From Desulfobulbus propionicus (GTDB lineage: Bacteria > Desulfobacterota > Dissulfuribacteria > Dissulfuribacterales > DYOW01): a stretch of DNA of 42,428 bases. The notes beneath the pieces were generated by a model, which saw only the letters and a list, made by a program, of their open reading frames with translations, was not told where the DNA came from and searched no databases. Positions 1-9,677 of the stretch are shown here, piece by piece. The position numbers and the translations under genes are program-made. The stretch is taken from assembly GCA_020720325.1 (NCBI GenBank), contig DYOW01000009.1, positions 1 through 42,428 on the forward strand, in the 5' to 3' direction. Numbering within the stretch: position 1 is the stretch's first letter; each line of letters begins with the position of its first letter.

Positions 1-34
1 AAGACTTTTGCTTTGTTTTGAGCAATTATGCAAT

Positions 35-50
35 TTTTAGCTTGCTAAAA
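35..50. repeat. Small inverted repeat upstream of the first chemoreceptor
   Basis: TTTTAGC, a TT loop, then GCTAAAA form a perfect 7-bp inverted repeat about 56 bp before the MCP start codon. Just before it lies a GCAATT-AT-GCAATT direct repeat (22-35). It could be an operator or the hairpin of an upstream gene outside the window. No U-run follows, so a terminator is not supported. Confidence 0.3.
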
Positions 51-105
51 TTAAATTTAAAGATAAAATTTTTTATATATATTTTAAAAATTTGGAGGAA
101 CTAAA

Positions 106-2292
106 ATGGAAGATAATAATTTTATCACAAAATTCTGGAGTAATCTAAGTATTAAATTTAAATTTTTATTATCAATATATTTGATCCTTTTTATTGCCGT
201 AGCAATTGTCCTTGGCACAATATTACAAACTATTAATGCAAATGCTGAAAAAAGCTTGCGGGAGTACTCAAACAATGAAATTGAAAAAGTTAAGCAGGGT
301 TTAGAAAATTATGTAAACATGGCTTATGAGGTTGTTGATAGAAAATATAAAGAAGCAACAAAAAAAGAGAATATTGAAAGGAGATACGGGAGGTATCTAT
401 CCGATTTAATTGAATTGGCTTACTCAGAGATAACATTATATGTTAACGCAGCAGAACAGGGTAAGATGACCGTTGAAGAGGCGCAGGCAAAAACAATATC
501 TTTTTTAAAAACCGTAAGATATGATGATGGAACCGGTTATATCTGGATTAATGATATGACAAAGCCATTTCCCAAAATGATAATGCATCCAACTGTTTCA
601 TCTCTTGACGGCAAAGTTTTGGATGCTTCAAAATTTAACTGTGCTCGCGGGAAAAATGAAAACCTCTTTAAGGCATTTGTGGAGGTTGTTGAAACACATA
701 ATGGAAGTGGTTTTGTTGATTATCTTTGGCCAAAACCTACAAAAGACGGCTTAACAAAGGATCAGCCTAAATTATCTCATGTAAGGGAAATAAAGCAATG
801 GAAATGGATCATAGGCACTGGTGTTTATGTTGATGATGCCCTTTCCGATGCCGTTGAAGACATAAAAAATACCATCAGAGATATCAGATATGATAATGGA
901 GAGGGTTATATCTGGATAAATGATATGACAAAGCCATTTCCCAAAATGATAATGCACCCCATAAAACCTTCCCTTGAAGGAAAGCCGATGGATGACCCGA
1001 TATTTAATTGTGCTTTTGGAAAAAAAGAAAATGTTGGAAAGGCTTTTGTTGATATATGCGAAAAAAAACATGAGGGTTTTGTTGATTATGTTTGGCCAAA
1101 ACCCACAAAAGACGGCGGTTTAGCGACAAAGGAACAGCCAAAACTTTCCTTTGTAAAGGAATATAAACCGTTAAACTGGATAATTGGCACTGGTGTTTAC
1201 ACAGACCATATAGATGAAATGATCGCGCAGAAAAAAAATGAATTAAAGAGTCAGACTAAAAAATTATTATTAAAAATCGGCGTTGTTTTTTTATTCGCAG
1301 CAGTGATTTTACTTTTATTTATTAATTATCTTTCGGATTTAATTATAGTAAAACCTCTTAACAGCTCAAATAAATGGATAAATAAGGTTGCAACAGGTGA
1401 CTTTACCTCTAAAATAGATTTTAAGGTTAATAATGATGAAATAGGAAAGTTTATTTTGTCATTACAAAGGATGATTGAAGAATTAAAAGCAATTATCAGG
1501 AATGTTTCATCAGCATCAATGGATCTTAAAAATCATGGCATGAGTCTTCAAGGCGCAGCAACACAGTTATTATCCGAATCACAATCAACCCAGATGCATT
1601 CAGGGGCAATCAAAAATAATGCAAAAATATCCTCCGAAAGTGTAACGAGTGTTGCTGGCGCTATGGAGGAAATGGCTGCGACCATAAATGAAATCAGTAT
1701 GAATACAACAAAGGCAAAAGACGCTTCAGATAATGCAAACGAAAAGGCGCAAGCAGCAAATCAGGAAATAACCTCACTTTCTCAATCAGCGAATAAAGTA
1801 GGAGATATTACCAAGCTTATAGGGGAAATTGCCTCGCAAACCAATCTTCTTGCCTTAAATGCCACAATAGAGGCTGCAAGGGCAGGTGAAATGGGAAAAG
1901 GATTTGCAGTTGTCGCAAATGAGGTAAAAGAGCTTGCAAAGCAGACAGCCCAGGCTGTTGGAGAAATTGAGAATATTGTGCATGAGATACAAAGTCGGAC
2001 CAAAAATACCTCGCATGAAGTAACTCAGATTGTTGATGCAGTATCACATGTAACAGATATAACAAACACAATAGCCGCTGCAATAGAGCAACAATCCACA
2101 GCAGCATCAGAGATAAGCCGAAGAATACAGCTTGCGGGAAGCCAGGTTCTTAATACCTTTAACGCCACAGATTCCATTGTAAAATCAAGCAATATGACTA
2201 TAGAAAGCGCTGATAGCATAAAAGAGTCCGCAGATGAATTAAACAGGCTTTCCAAAATGCTTTCGGATGAAATGAAAAAATTTACTCTTTAG
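106..2292 (+). CDS. Methyl-accepting chemotaxis protein with two Cache modules
   Basis: Transmembrane chemoreceptor of 728 aa that should sense a periplasmic ligand and control CheA. TM1 is at about residues 18-40 and TM2 at about 385-410. Between them are two homologous sCache-type units, each with the signature [16 protein letters not shown] and ending IIGTGVY (about 137-244 and 260-367). A HAMP region (about 410-460) and an MCP signalling domain follow; the hairpin tip reads [17 protein letters not shown] near residue 580. There is no C-terminal NWETF-like CheR tether. GGAGG at 94-98 supports the start, and a hairpin terminator follows the stop. The two Cache units are nearly identical over a stretch of DNA. 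The ligand is unknown; small carboxylates are typical for sCache families, which is family knowledge only. Confidence 0.95.
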   Translation: MEDNNFITKFWSNLSIKFKFLLSIYLILFIAVAIVLGTILQTINANAEKSLREYSNNEIEKVKQGLENYVNMAYEVVDRKYKEATKKENIERRYGRYLSDLIELAYSEITLYVNAAEQGKMTVEEAQAKTISFLKTVRYDDGTGYIWINDMTKPFPKMIMHPTVSSLDGKVLDASKFNCARGKNENLFKAFVEVVETHNGSGFVDYLWPKPTKDGLTKDQPKLSHVREIKQWKWIIGTGVYVDDALSDAVEDIKNTIRDIRYDNGEGYIWINDMTKPFPKMIMHPIKPSLEGKPMDDPIFNCAFGKKENVGKAFVDICEKKHEGFVDYVWPKPTKDGGLATKEQPKLSFVKEYKPLNWIIGTGVYTDHIDEMIAQKKNELKSQTKKLLLKIGVVFLFAAVILLLFINYLSDLIIVKPLNSSNKWINKVATGDFTSKIDFKVNNDEIGKFILSLQRMIEELKAIIRNVSSASMDLKNHGMSLQGAATQLLSESQSTQMHSGAIKNNAKISSESVTSVAGAMEEMAATINEISMNTTKAKDASDNANEKAQAANQEITSLSQSANKVGDITKLIGEIASQTNLLALNATIEAARAGEMGKGFAVVANEVKELAKQTAQAVGEIENIVHEIQSRTKNTSHEVTQIVDAVSHVTDITNTIAAAIEQQSTAASEISRRIQLAGSQVLNTFNATDSIVKSSNMTIESADSIKESADELNRLSKMLSDEMKKFTL
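514..1206 (+). repeat. Tandem intragenic duplication of the Cache unit
   Basis: Two copies with a 369-bp (123-codon) period lie inside the first MCP gene. The best-conserved segment, 535-590 versus 904-959, differs at only about two positions by eye. A second block (about 715-750 versus 1081-1116) is also nearly identical, and the sequence between is diverged. This suggests a fairly recent duplication or gene conversion. Confidence 0.8.
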
Positions 2293-2301
2293 AAAAATAT
2301 T

Positions 2302-2336
2302 AAGCCCTTTAACAGCATTTTGTTCGGGGGCTTTTT
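2302..2336 (+). terminator. Rho-independent terminator after the MCP gene
   Basis: AAGCCC (2302-2307) pairs with GGGCTT (2328-2333), with an inner AACA/TGTT pairing, followed by a T-rich tail. The T-run overlaps the stop codon of the convergent GH26 gene, so the hairpin may also serve that minus-strand operon. Confidence 0.75.
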
Positions 2337-3438
2337 ATTTAAAAAGTGGTTTGTCAATCCAATAATTATCTTTCATAATCTCCCTGAACACATTTAGTGA
2401 CTTTAAGCTTGAGTTAACCCTGATGTTGCTTATGCTTCCATCACTGTTTTCCCATCTTTCATGCCAGTAAACCACACCTTTTACAAGTGTATATCTGGTC
2501 TGAAAACTGCCATAAGCCTCTTTAAGCCACTCTGCCTTATCTCCATTTTGAGGAAATTCGCCAACACCCAATTCAGCAAGAATCAAGGGTTTATTCGGGG
2601 CAAGCTTTATCATCTCATTATATCCTTTATCTATCATATCAGGCCATTTAAGCCATCCCTGCCCGGGAAACTGCTGTCCGTAAACGCTTAAGCCTGTCCA
2701 GTCAACATATTCATCCCCCGGATAATAATTTGCAAAGACATTCCAGGGTTCGGCGGGGCTTGGTCCATTATTTGTATGAAATCCCCAGAGGATATTTTTT
2801 GTCCGTTTTCTTGCCCTGTCAACAACGTATTTATAAGCCTTTATAAAGGTGTCTGTGCCTTTATACGTGGTCTTTCCATTAATATTGATCTTTTCGCCTC
2901 CACCGCATAATACCCCGGACCACGGAAACCAGTGACCGTTCATTTCAATTGCAAAGGCAACCAGTATAGGATGGGAAAACTTGTTTGCCTCATCTGCCCA
3001 CATGTCAATATATGCATCCCATTTGCCTTCCAGGATGGAGGCAAAGTTGTATTTTTTATCAATTCCTCTTTCCTGCTGGTAGGGTCTGTCCCAGGGAGAC
3101 CAGTAAATCAGGGGAATTGCCCCGTAATTATGTATTAGTTTACAATTATCCATTGGAAAAGTATTTTCACCCCAGTAGCTTGATGATGCAATAATTGCCT
3201 GATGTTTGCCCACAAGTTTTTCAAAATCAAGCATTGCCTCAAAGGTTACATTGTCTTCACCATCACCAAAATCGATATATGCGCCTGTGTAGGCGCCTTT
3301 TTCTGGGAAAATAAAGGTTTTATTATTTTTTTCAGTATTGGTTATTGGTTTTGTTAGTTCCTGATTTTGACAGGAATAAGAAAAAAACAATATTGATAAC
3401 GAAAATAACAAGGCAAAAATTTTAAGTAAGTTTTTCAT
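2335..3438 (-). CDS. GH26 family (beta-mannanase-like) lipoprotein
   Basis: Glycoside hydrolase of 367 aa. The N-terminus is a lipoprotein-type signal (hydrophobic 7-19, candidate lipidation Cys23 in SYSC), so it is probably anchored facing the periplasm or exterior. The fold markers of GH26 are present: the acid/base Glu165 in IEMNGHWFPW and the nucleophile Glu289 in LAELGVGE, plus WGFHTNNG and YVDWTGLSVYG segments. GH26 enzymes usually cleave beta-1,4-mannan, and some act on other beta-glucans. It lies 46 bp downstream of the GH18-like/NodB/GT2 fusion gene on the same strand and is probably co-transcribed. That context suggests it trims or releases the polymer made by the fusion protein rather than digesting food mannan. 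Substrate is not determinable from sequence. Confidence 0.88.
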   Translation of the reverse strand: MKNLLKIFALLFSLSILFFSYSCQNQELTKPITNTEKNNKTFIFPEKGAYTGAYIDFGDGEDNVTFEAMLDFEKLVGKHQAIIASSSYWGENTFPMDNCKLIHNYGAIPLIYWSPWDRPYQQERGIDKKYNFASILEGKWDAYIDMWADEANKFSHPILVAFAIEMNGHWFPWSGVLCGGGEKININGKTTYKGTDTFIKAYKYVVDRARKRTKNILWGFHTNNGPSPAEPWNVFANYYPGDEYVDWTGLSVYGQQFPGQGWLKWPDMIDKGYNEMIKLAPNKPLILAELGVGEFPQNGDKAEWLKEAYGSFQTRYTLVKGVVYWHERWENSDGSISNIRVNSSLKSLNVFREIMKDNYWIDKPLFK

Positions 3439-3484
3439 GTTTCTCCTTTTTTATTTGCTCCAATCACAGAAAAATTTATTAAAT

Positions 3485-6400
3485 TTAAGATTTAATCAGG
3501 GAGTTGTCAAGATTTATGCTAACAGATGCAGACCTGTCTAATTTTCCCCAGCCTACCCAGATTCCCTGTATTGCCCTCAGCAGCACCTTCCACATTACAT
3601 AACCCAGAAGGGCTTTATAAAAAAATCTCATCGGGATAATAATAAAAGATTTTTTTATTCCTTCACCTTCCATTATACAAGCGGCAATGGCAAGAAATAT
3701 ATCTATAAGGATAAATAATGCGAAAAAGATATATAGTACAGGGTTAATTGGATTTAATAAGGTCAGAAGAAAAAACGTATCAATAACAGGTCCTATTGCA
3801 ATAAGAAAAATATGAAAAAACCACATTCCCGGTATTGCAAAAAGACCTAATGTGCCAAAACCTGGTGAAAATGCCATATCCCTGTGTTTCCAAAGGCATT
3901 GAAGTGTTCCATAACCCCATCTTATTCTTTGTTTTACAAGGGATTTTATGGTTTCAGGGGCTTCTGTCCATGCAACGGCATTTTTTGCATATACCACCCT
4001 GTAACCTGTTCTGTGAAGACTTAGCGTAAAATCAGTATCTTCAGCAAGGGTATCGTTTGTTATTCCCCCTGCCTTTAATAATGCTGTTTTTCTCACTGCG
4101 CATACAGCTCCCGGAACAACAGTTATGCAGTTAAGCTCATGATAAGCCCTTCTGTCAAGATTAAAACCTGAAATATATTCAAGGTCCTGGCATCTTGAAA
4201 TAAAATTTCTACTGTTCCCTACCCTTGCGTGACCTGAGACAGCGCCAACCTTTGGGTCAATAAAGGGAATCACAAGATTTCTCACAGTATCTTTCTGAAA
4301 CTGTGTGTCAGCGTCAAGCATTATAATAATCTCGTTTTTTGCTATAGATATGCCGTTTTTCAGCGCAAGAGCCTTTCCTGCATTTTCCTGTCTCACAAGG
4401 ATAATTTCAGGAAATTTTTTTGCAAGGCTTGAAACAACAATGCTTGTATCGTCTTTTGAACCGTCATCTATAATAATTATTTCCTTTTTCCCTTTATAGT
4501 CGGAATTAATGAGGGATAAAAGTGTTTTTTCTATAACTTTTCCTTCATTATAAGCAGATATAAGGATGGTGACCTGTGGATTAAACAAATTATCTTTTGA
4601 TTGATATTTTTTTGTTTTATACCGTAGGGCAAAGAAAAAGACAATAGCGCCCCTTAATACCACAAGAACAGTTGAGATTATTATAAATGCCCAAAAAATT
4701 TCGTTTAACCATCTTTTTACCTTAATGCCTGTTCCTGCCACAATGCGTGTAAGATTTTGCTTTCCTGCATCCGCAAAGGGCATTAATACTGATTTATCAA
4801 TTCCTGCAACCTCATCAAGGGAAACAATTTTATCTCCCCTATCCCTAAAAAACTTAATAATAAGCGGCAATGCCTCCACTGTCTGGCTTCTGTCGCCGCC
4901 CGCGTCATGAAGGAGAACAACATTGCCTTCATTACGTTCATTTTTTATATTTTCAAGGATTTTTTCCACACCGGGTTTTTCCCAATCCTTAGAATCAATG
5001 GTATAGGCAATTGTAAAATACCCCATATCCTGAATCTGAATAAAAGGGTTAAATTCCTGGTAAGATATTGGTTTATTATCGCTGTAGGGAGGTCTGAAAA
5101 GCAACGCTGATTTGCCGGTGATTGCCTGTATTAATCTTTCGGAGGCGTTAAGCTCAAGCGTTATTCTTTCCCTGCTGATTTGATATATATCCGGGTGGGT
5201 GTAGGAATGGATGCCAATAAGATGGCCTTCGTTTACTATTCTTCTTACAAGCTCAGGTTGTTTTTCAGCCTTTGCGCCAAGTATAAAAAATGTTGCCTGA
5301 ACATTATTTTCTTTCAGAATATCAAGAAGTTTTGGGGTATACTGGGGATCAGGCCCGTCATCAAATGTAATTGCAATTTTTGAGGAGTCTGTTCTTTGTC
5401 TTGATACATTATAATATGACGGTATTTCAGTATAGGTTTCATAAAAAGAACCATCTGTATTTTGTATGATTTTTCTCTTGCCGTCAAATGCTTTATTATC
5501 AAATGAAAGCAATTCCCCTTCACCGACATTTGCAATAATGTCATTTGTCTGTATGTTTGCTATTTGATTAAACAGTTCTTCATCTGTATATGGTTCTTCC
5601 TCAAGAAAATTTGAAAAAATTTTCCACACAGCCGCATCTTCAAACCCAAGTGTGCTAATTGAAACCCCGCCTTTCATTTTTGTTTTCACAGCATTAAAGG
5701 TGTTTAAAAACGTCACTGCATCAAGAAACCATACCTCATGAATATTGTTATTAATTTCATAAATAAAATTAGGCTCAAGGCTTTCTTTATTCATTGCAAA
5801 ATTGGTGATTCCTGATTGCCTTGCCCGTATCATTGCATCCGGAAAACTAATTAGCCCCCCTTTTTTATTTTTTTCCCAATCATAGCCATAGTTTCCTATA
5901 TCAATGATCCATTGTTCAGGAGAGCCATAAGCGCTTATTGTATCAGACCATCCCTGAACCCATGAAATGGATGAAATTGGGCCTGGCTCATCGTTTTCAG
6001 AATTTTCATCATGAAGGGATGCTATAAATTTATCAACAAAGACAGAAAGTCCTTCAAGGTTATATGCCCTTAATTCAAGCCCCATAGGCAGGCACAACCA
6101 GAGCTGTTTTTGATTTTCCTTTAATTGATGCGAAAGCAACTCAAAAAATTGCGTATAGTTATTCCTGTATGAGGGGTCTATCATACCAAAATCAACTATT
6201 AAGCCGGCCGCATTGATTTCATTGATTTCTTCAGTTATTTTTTTTATAAATTGTTCTTTGACTGTATTATCGTTGTTTACAATATCCTCCACAGCTTCAG
6301 GCATCCATTTATCTGTTTCAAGGTTTTTTAAAACAGGCATAAAATTAACCTTTTTTTCCTTTAATAAGTGAAGCAATTCTTCGTCATTATTAATTTTTAG

Positions 6401-6823
6401 CCGTGAATCATCTAAAGATATTGTGAACCAGTCTGAAGCGACATGGGTGAGAAATTTTGCGTTTTCTTCTAAGGATTTCCAGCTTCTCCTGTCCCAGTTT
6501 ATATAAAATCCCAAATTAATAAAATCCGATTTTTTTTGTTCATGAATTAGATTGTTCTGATTTTTATTTAATGTCCTTGAAAACTGCAGCCATTCTTTTT
6601 TGGATAAATAATGATTATCAGCGTTTTGATCCATTGCCTTTAATTTAGTTTTCATTTCTTTTATCTGTACGGGTATGTTAAAGACAGGTTTTACAAATAA
6701 AGATTTAATAAATATAACGGTTAATAATGAGAAAATGATTGAAAAAATAAAAAAAAAGGATTTAAACCTTGACCAGCGTCTTCCAGAGGCATCATGGAAG
6801 ATAAAGGAATTTTGATTATGCAT
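3485..6823 (-). CDS. Trimodular membrane polysaccharide synthase: GH18-like, NodB deacetylase, GT2
   Basis: A 1112-aa fusion. TM1 is at about 19-45. A GH18-like barrel (about 95-430) follows, then a NodB polysaccharide deacetylase (about 480-690), TM2 (about 700-730), a GT2 processive glycosyltransferase (about 755-1000) and further TM segments to the C-terminus. NodB motifs are intact: TFDDGPD (Asp488-Asp489), HSYTH (His539, His543), RPPYS and LLHDAGG. GT2 motifs are intact: DDGS, DAD (837-839), EDTD and QRIRW. In the GH18-like domain the catalytic Glu of the DxxDxDxE motif appears to be Gly213 (IVDFGMID), so this domain is probably non-hydrolytic. The predicted topology puts GH18 and NodB outside and GT2 in the cytoplasm. 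By analogy with PgaB and PgaC it would make and deacetylate an amino-sugar polymer. Similar GH18/NodB/GT2 fusions are known. Confidence 0.92.
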   Translation of the reverse strand: MHNQNSFIFHDASGRRWSRFKSFFFIFSIIFSLLTVIFIKSLFVKPVFNIPVQIKEMKTKLKAMDQNADNHYLSKKEWLQFSRTLNKNQNNLIHEQKKSDFINLGFYINWDRRSWKSLEENAKFLTHVASDWFTISLDDSRLKINNDEELLHLLKEKKVNFMPVLKNLETDKWMPEAVEDIVNNDNTVKEQFIKKITEEINEINAAGLIVDFGMIDPSYRNNYTQFFELLSHQLKENQKQLWLCLPMGLELRAYNLEGLSVFVDKFIASLHDENSENDEPGPISSISWVQGWSDTISAYGSPEQWIIDIGNYGYDWEKNKKGGLISFPDAMIRARQSGITNFAMNKESLEPNFIYEINNNIHEVWFLDAVTFLNTFNAVKTKMKGGVSISTLGFEDAAVWKIFSNFLEEEPYTDEELFNQIANIQTNDIIANVGEGELLSFDNKAFDGKRKIIQNTDGSFYETYTEIPSYYNVSRQRTDSSKIAITFDDGPDPQYTPKLLDILKENNVQATFFILGAKAEKQPELVRRIVNEGHLIGIHSYTHPDIYQISRERITLELNASERLIQAITGKSALLFRPPYSDNKPISYQEFNPFIQIQDMGYFTIAYTIDSKDWEKPGVEKILENIKNERNEGNVVLLHDAGGDRSQTVEALPLIIKFFRDRGDKIVSLDEVAGIDKSVLMPFADAGKQNLTRIVAGTGIKVKRWLNEIFWAFIIISTVLVVLRGAIVFFFALRYKTKKYQSKDNLFNPQVTILISAYNEGKVIEKTLLSLINSDYKGKKEIIIIDDGSKDDTSIVVSSLAKKFPEIILVRQENAGKALALKNGISIAKNEIIIMLDADTQFQKDTVRNLVIPFIDPKVGAVSGHARVGNSRNFISRCQDLEYISGFNLDRRAYHELNCITVVPGAVCAVRKTALLKAGGITNDTLAEDTDFTLSLHRTGYRVVYAKNAVAWTEAPETIKSLVKQRIRWGYGTLQCLWKHRDMAFSPGFGTLGLFAIPGMWFFHIFLIAIGPVIDTFFLLTLLNPINPVLYIFFALFILIDIFLAIAACIMEGEGIKKSFIIIPMRFFYKALLGYVMWKVLLRAIQGIWVGWGKLDRSASVSINLDNSLIKS

Positions 6824-6890
6824 ATATTATGTATATTTTATAATCGTTAGCTTTGTTTTGATTGTAAAAAAGAATAACCATATTATTAGA

Positions 6891-6923
6891 ATTAATTTTA
6901 TAATAATAATATTAATTTTATAA
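6891..6923. repeat. 13-bp direct repeat in the divergent intergenic region
   Basis: ATTAATTTTATAA occurs at 6891-6903 and again at 6911-6923, 20 bp apart (two helical turns), between the polysaccharide synthase and ppsA starts. In DNA this AT-rich it may be chance, but the spacing would suit a dimeric regulator. Confidence 0.3.
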
Positions 6924-6980
6924 AATTCAATTTTATTTTAATTTTAGTGTTACATTATTTTATTTTTTTGTTAAATTTTA

Positions 6981-7009
6981 TTGACAATTTTTGCTTTTTC
7001 CCATAAATT
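6981..7009 (+). promoter_or_regulatory. Candidate sigma-70 promoter of ppsA
   Basis: A perfect TTGACA (6981-6986) is followed after 17 bp by TAAATT (7004-7009), a 4/6 match to the -10 box. It lies 35 bp before the ppsA start. The -35 box is the strong part; the -10 assignment is uncertain. Confidence 0.45.
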
Positions 7010-7034
7010 AAAACTATGCAAAAATAAAAAAAAT

Positions 7035-7040
7035 GGAGGG
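7035..7040 (+). promoter_or_regulatory. Ribosome binding site deciding the ppsA start
   Basis: GGAGGG lies 5 nt before the ATG at 7045. An in-frame ATG at 7033 overlaps this Shine-Dalgarno sequence and has none of its own, so 7045 is the better start. Confidence 0.75.
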
Positions 7041-7044
7041 ATTT

Positions 7045-9480
7045 ATGTTAAAACCTTTTATTATGTGGTTTGACCAGATATCAATTAACGATGTAGGACT
7101 TGTGGGTGGTAAAAACGCATCTCTTGGTGAAATGTACAGAAACCTAAAATCTAAAGGTGTAAACATCCCCAATGGTTTTGCTATTACTGCTGAGGCATAT
7201 AAACACCTGTTAAAACATGGTGGCATAGAAAATGAGATTGAATCTGCTATGGAAGGACTTGACACTCATGACATTGATAATTTGAAAAAAAGAGGGAAAA
7301 AAATCAGAGAAATAATATTAAATTCCCCGTTTCCTCCTGATCTTGAAGAGGAAATTCTTAAATCTTATAAAGATCTATCCAACGCATACAAAACTGAAAA
7401 TGTTGATGTCGCGGTGAGATCTTCAGCCACTGCCGAAGACCTGCCAGACGCATCCTTTGCAGGTCAACAGGAAACCTATCTAAATATCACCGGGGCAAAA
7501 ACTTTAATTAATGCGTGTCAGAAATGTTTTGCAAGCCTTTTTACTGACAGGGCAATTTCATACAGACAAGACAAGGGATTCGGACACTTTGATGTGTATC
7601 TGTCCATAGCTGTGATGAAAATGGTAAGAAGCGACAGCTCAAGCAGCGGTGTTATGTTTACAATTGATACTGAAAGTGGTTTTAAAGATGTTGTATATGT
7701 CACAGGCGCATGGGGTCTTGGTGAAAATGTTGTGCAGGGAGCTGTTAATCCTGATCAGTTTTATATATTTAAGCCATTATTAAATACTGATAAAAGACCC
7801 ATCATTCATAAAAAACTTGGCTTAAAACAAAAAACAATGATTTATACAAATAATCCTTCTGCTCCTGTTAAAAATATCCCTACCAAGCCGGCAATGAAAA
7901 ATACATTTGTATTAAATGATGATGAGCTTTTAACCCTTGGAAGATGGGCATGTATCATTGAAGACCATTATAAAAAATCAATGGATATTGAATGGGCAAA
8001 GGATGGTGATGGCAAGACTATTGGCACAGGAGAGCTTTTTATTGTTCAGGCGCGTCCGGAAACCGTTCACTCCCAGCGTGATATAAATTTTTATGAAACA
8101 TATGTCTTAAAAAGCAACGGCAAGCTTCTTGTCACCGGAAATGCAGTGGGCGCCAAGATTGGCAAAGGAAAAGCAAATATTATAGAAGAAGTAAAAGATA
8201 TCTCAAACTTCAAAAAAGGTGAAATCCTTATCACTGATATGACAGACCCTGACTGGGAGCCAATAATGAAAATTGCCTCAGCCATTGTGACAAACAGGGG
8301 TGGAAGAACCTGTCATGCAGCGATAATTTCAAGGGAACTTGGCATCCCATGTATTGTAGGAACTGAAAACGGAACCGCTAAGTTAAAAGGTGTTAAAGAG
8401 GTTACTGTCTCATGTTGTGAAGGAGAAGAAGGCAGGGTTTATGAAGGACTTCTCGATTTTGAGGTTCAAAGGATAAATATCACCGAATTGCCACAAACAA
8501 AGACGAAAATAATGATGAATGTGGGTATTCCTGAACAGGCATTTAACCAGGGGCAAATTCCAAATGACGGGGTAGGTCTTGCAAGGCTTGAGTTTATTAT
8601 TAACTCTCACATAGGAATTCATCCCCTTGCTCTTATACATTTTGAAGAGCTTGTAAAAAAATCAAATGCAGAACCTAAGAATTCCCGTCTTAAAGGCTTA
8701 ATAAACCTGATAGAGAATAAAACTTCAGCATATAAGGATAAATCGAAGTTTTTTGTAGATACCCTTGCCCAGGGAGTCGCAAGGATTGCGGCAGGATTTT
8801 ATCCAAATGACGTTATTGTAAGAATGTCTGATTTCAAGACCAATGAATATGCAAACCTTGTGGGCGGCACAATTTATGAACCAATAGAACACAATCCAAT
8901 GATTGGTTGGCGCGGAGCGTCCCGTTATTATGCGCCTAATTTTGAACCTGCTTTTGCCCTTGAGTGTGAGGCTTTAAAGAAGGTCAGGGATGAAATGGGA
9001 TTATCCAATGTAAAGACAATGATACCATTTTGCAGAACCGTTGAAGAAGGCAAAAAAGTCATTGAAGTAATGGAAAAATACGGCTTAAAACAGGGAGAAA
9101 ACGGACTTGAAATATATGTGATGTGCGAAATTCCAAGCAATGTTATCCTTGCGGATGAATTCTGCAAAGTATTTGACGGATTTTCAATAGGCTCAAACGA
9201 CCTTACCCAGCTTACCCTTGGTCTTGACAGGGATTCAGAGCTTGTTTCCCATATTTATGACGAAAGAAATGAGGCTGTAAAAAGGCTTATAAGACAGGTG
9301 ATAAACACTGCTAAGGCAAATGGAAGAAAAATAGGCATCTGCGGCCAGGCGCCCAGTGATTTCCCTGATTTTGCGGCATTTCTTGTGGAATGCGGAATTG
9401 ATTCCATGAGCCTCACCCCTGACACAGCAATTAAAACCAGAATGATAGTCGCTGAAAAGGAAAAAGAATTGGGAAAATAA
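7045..9480 (+). CDS. ppsA: Phosphoenolpyruvate synthase
   Basis: PEP synthase (pyruvate, water dikinase) converts pyruvate, ATP and water to PEP, AMP and phosphate; it feeds gluconeogenesis, essential when growing on C2 compounds or autotrophically. With the ATG at 7045 it has 811 aa, normal for the family. The N-terminal ATP-grasp-like domain carries VAVRSSATAEDLPDASFAGQ. The swivelling domain carries the phosphohistidine His424 in GGRTCHAAIISRELG. The C-terminal PEP-binding barrel carries GSNDLTQLTLGLDRD and the catalytic Cys766 in GICGQAPSD. All key residues are present. It is monocistronic: own promoter candidate upstream and a strong terminator 28 bp after the stop. Confidence 0.97.
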   Translation: MLKPFIMWFDQISINDVGLVGGKNASLGEMYRNLKSKGVNIPNGFAITAEAYKHLLKHGGIENEIESAMEGLDTHDIDNLKKRGKKIREIILNSPFPPDLEEEILKSYKDLSNAYKTENVDVAVRSSATAEDLPDASFAGQQETYLNITGAKTLINACQKCFASLFTDRAISYRQDKGFGHFDVYLSIAVMKMVRSDSSSSGVMFTIDTESGFKDVVYVTGAWGLGENVVQGAVNPDQFYIFKPLLNTDKRPIIHKKLGLKQKTMIYTNNPSAPVKNIPTKPAMKNTFVLNDDELLTLGRWACIIEDHYKKSMDIEWAKDGDGKTIGTGELFIVQARPETVHSQRDINFYETYVLKSNGKLLVTGNAVGAKIGKGKANIIEEVKDISNFKKGEILITDMTDPDWEPIMKIASAIVTNRGGRTCHAAIISRELGIPCIVGTENGTAKLKGVKEVTVSCCEGEEGRVYEGLLDFEVQRINITELPQTKTKIMMNVGIPEQAFNQGQIPNDGVGLARLEFIINSHIGIHPLALIHFEELVKKSNAEPKNSRLKGLINLIENKTSAYKDKSKFFVDTLAQGVARIAAGFYPNDVIVRMSDFKTNEYANLVGGTIYEPIEHNPMIGWRGASRYYAPNFEPAFALECEALKKVRDEMGLSNVKTMIPFCRTVEEGKKVIEVMEKYGLKQGENGLEIYVMCEIPSNVILADEFCKVFDGFSIGSNDLTQLTLGLDRDSELVSHIYDERNEAVKRLIRQVINTAKANGRKIGICGQAPSDFPDFAAFLVECGIDSMSLTPDTAIKTRMIVAEKEKELGK

Positions 9481-9507
9481 TCCATAACCATTAAATAAAT
9501 ATAGAAG

Positions 9508-9530
9508 AAGGGGAGAAATCCCCTTTTTTT
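9508..9530 (+). terminator. Rho-independent terminator of ppsA
   Basis: AAGGGGA (9508-9514), a GAAA tetraloop, then TCCCCTT (9519-9525) running into a T-tract. A textbook intrinsic terminator 28 bp after the ppsA stop. Confidence 0.9.
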
Positions 9531-9677
9531 GTTTTAAAATAATTAATTATAAAAAAAATGATTTTATTAATTGAAAATTTGTTTACAATCATATAATATT
9601 AATATTTTTATAACGTTTTAAAATATTAAATAAAATCAGATTTAAGATAAAACGAAAAATAAATTAAGGACAATTAT

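Noticed and set aside
4305-5544. Several 60-76 codon ORFs opposite the polysaccharide synthase gene, and similar ones elsewhere
   Set aside because: They are antisense or out-of-frame shadows of clearly conserved proteins and have no recognisable features of their own.
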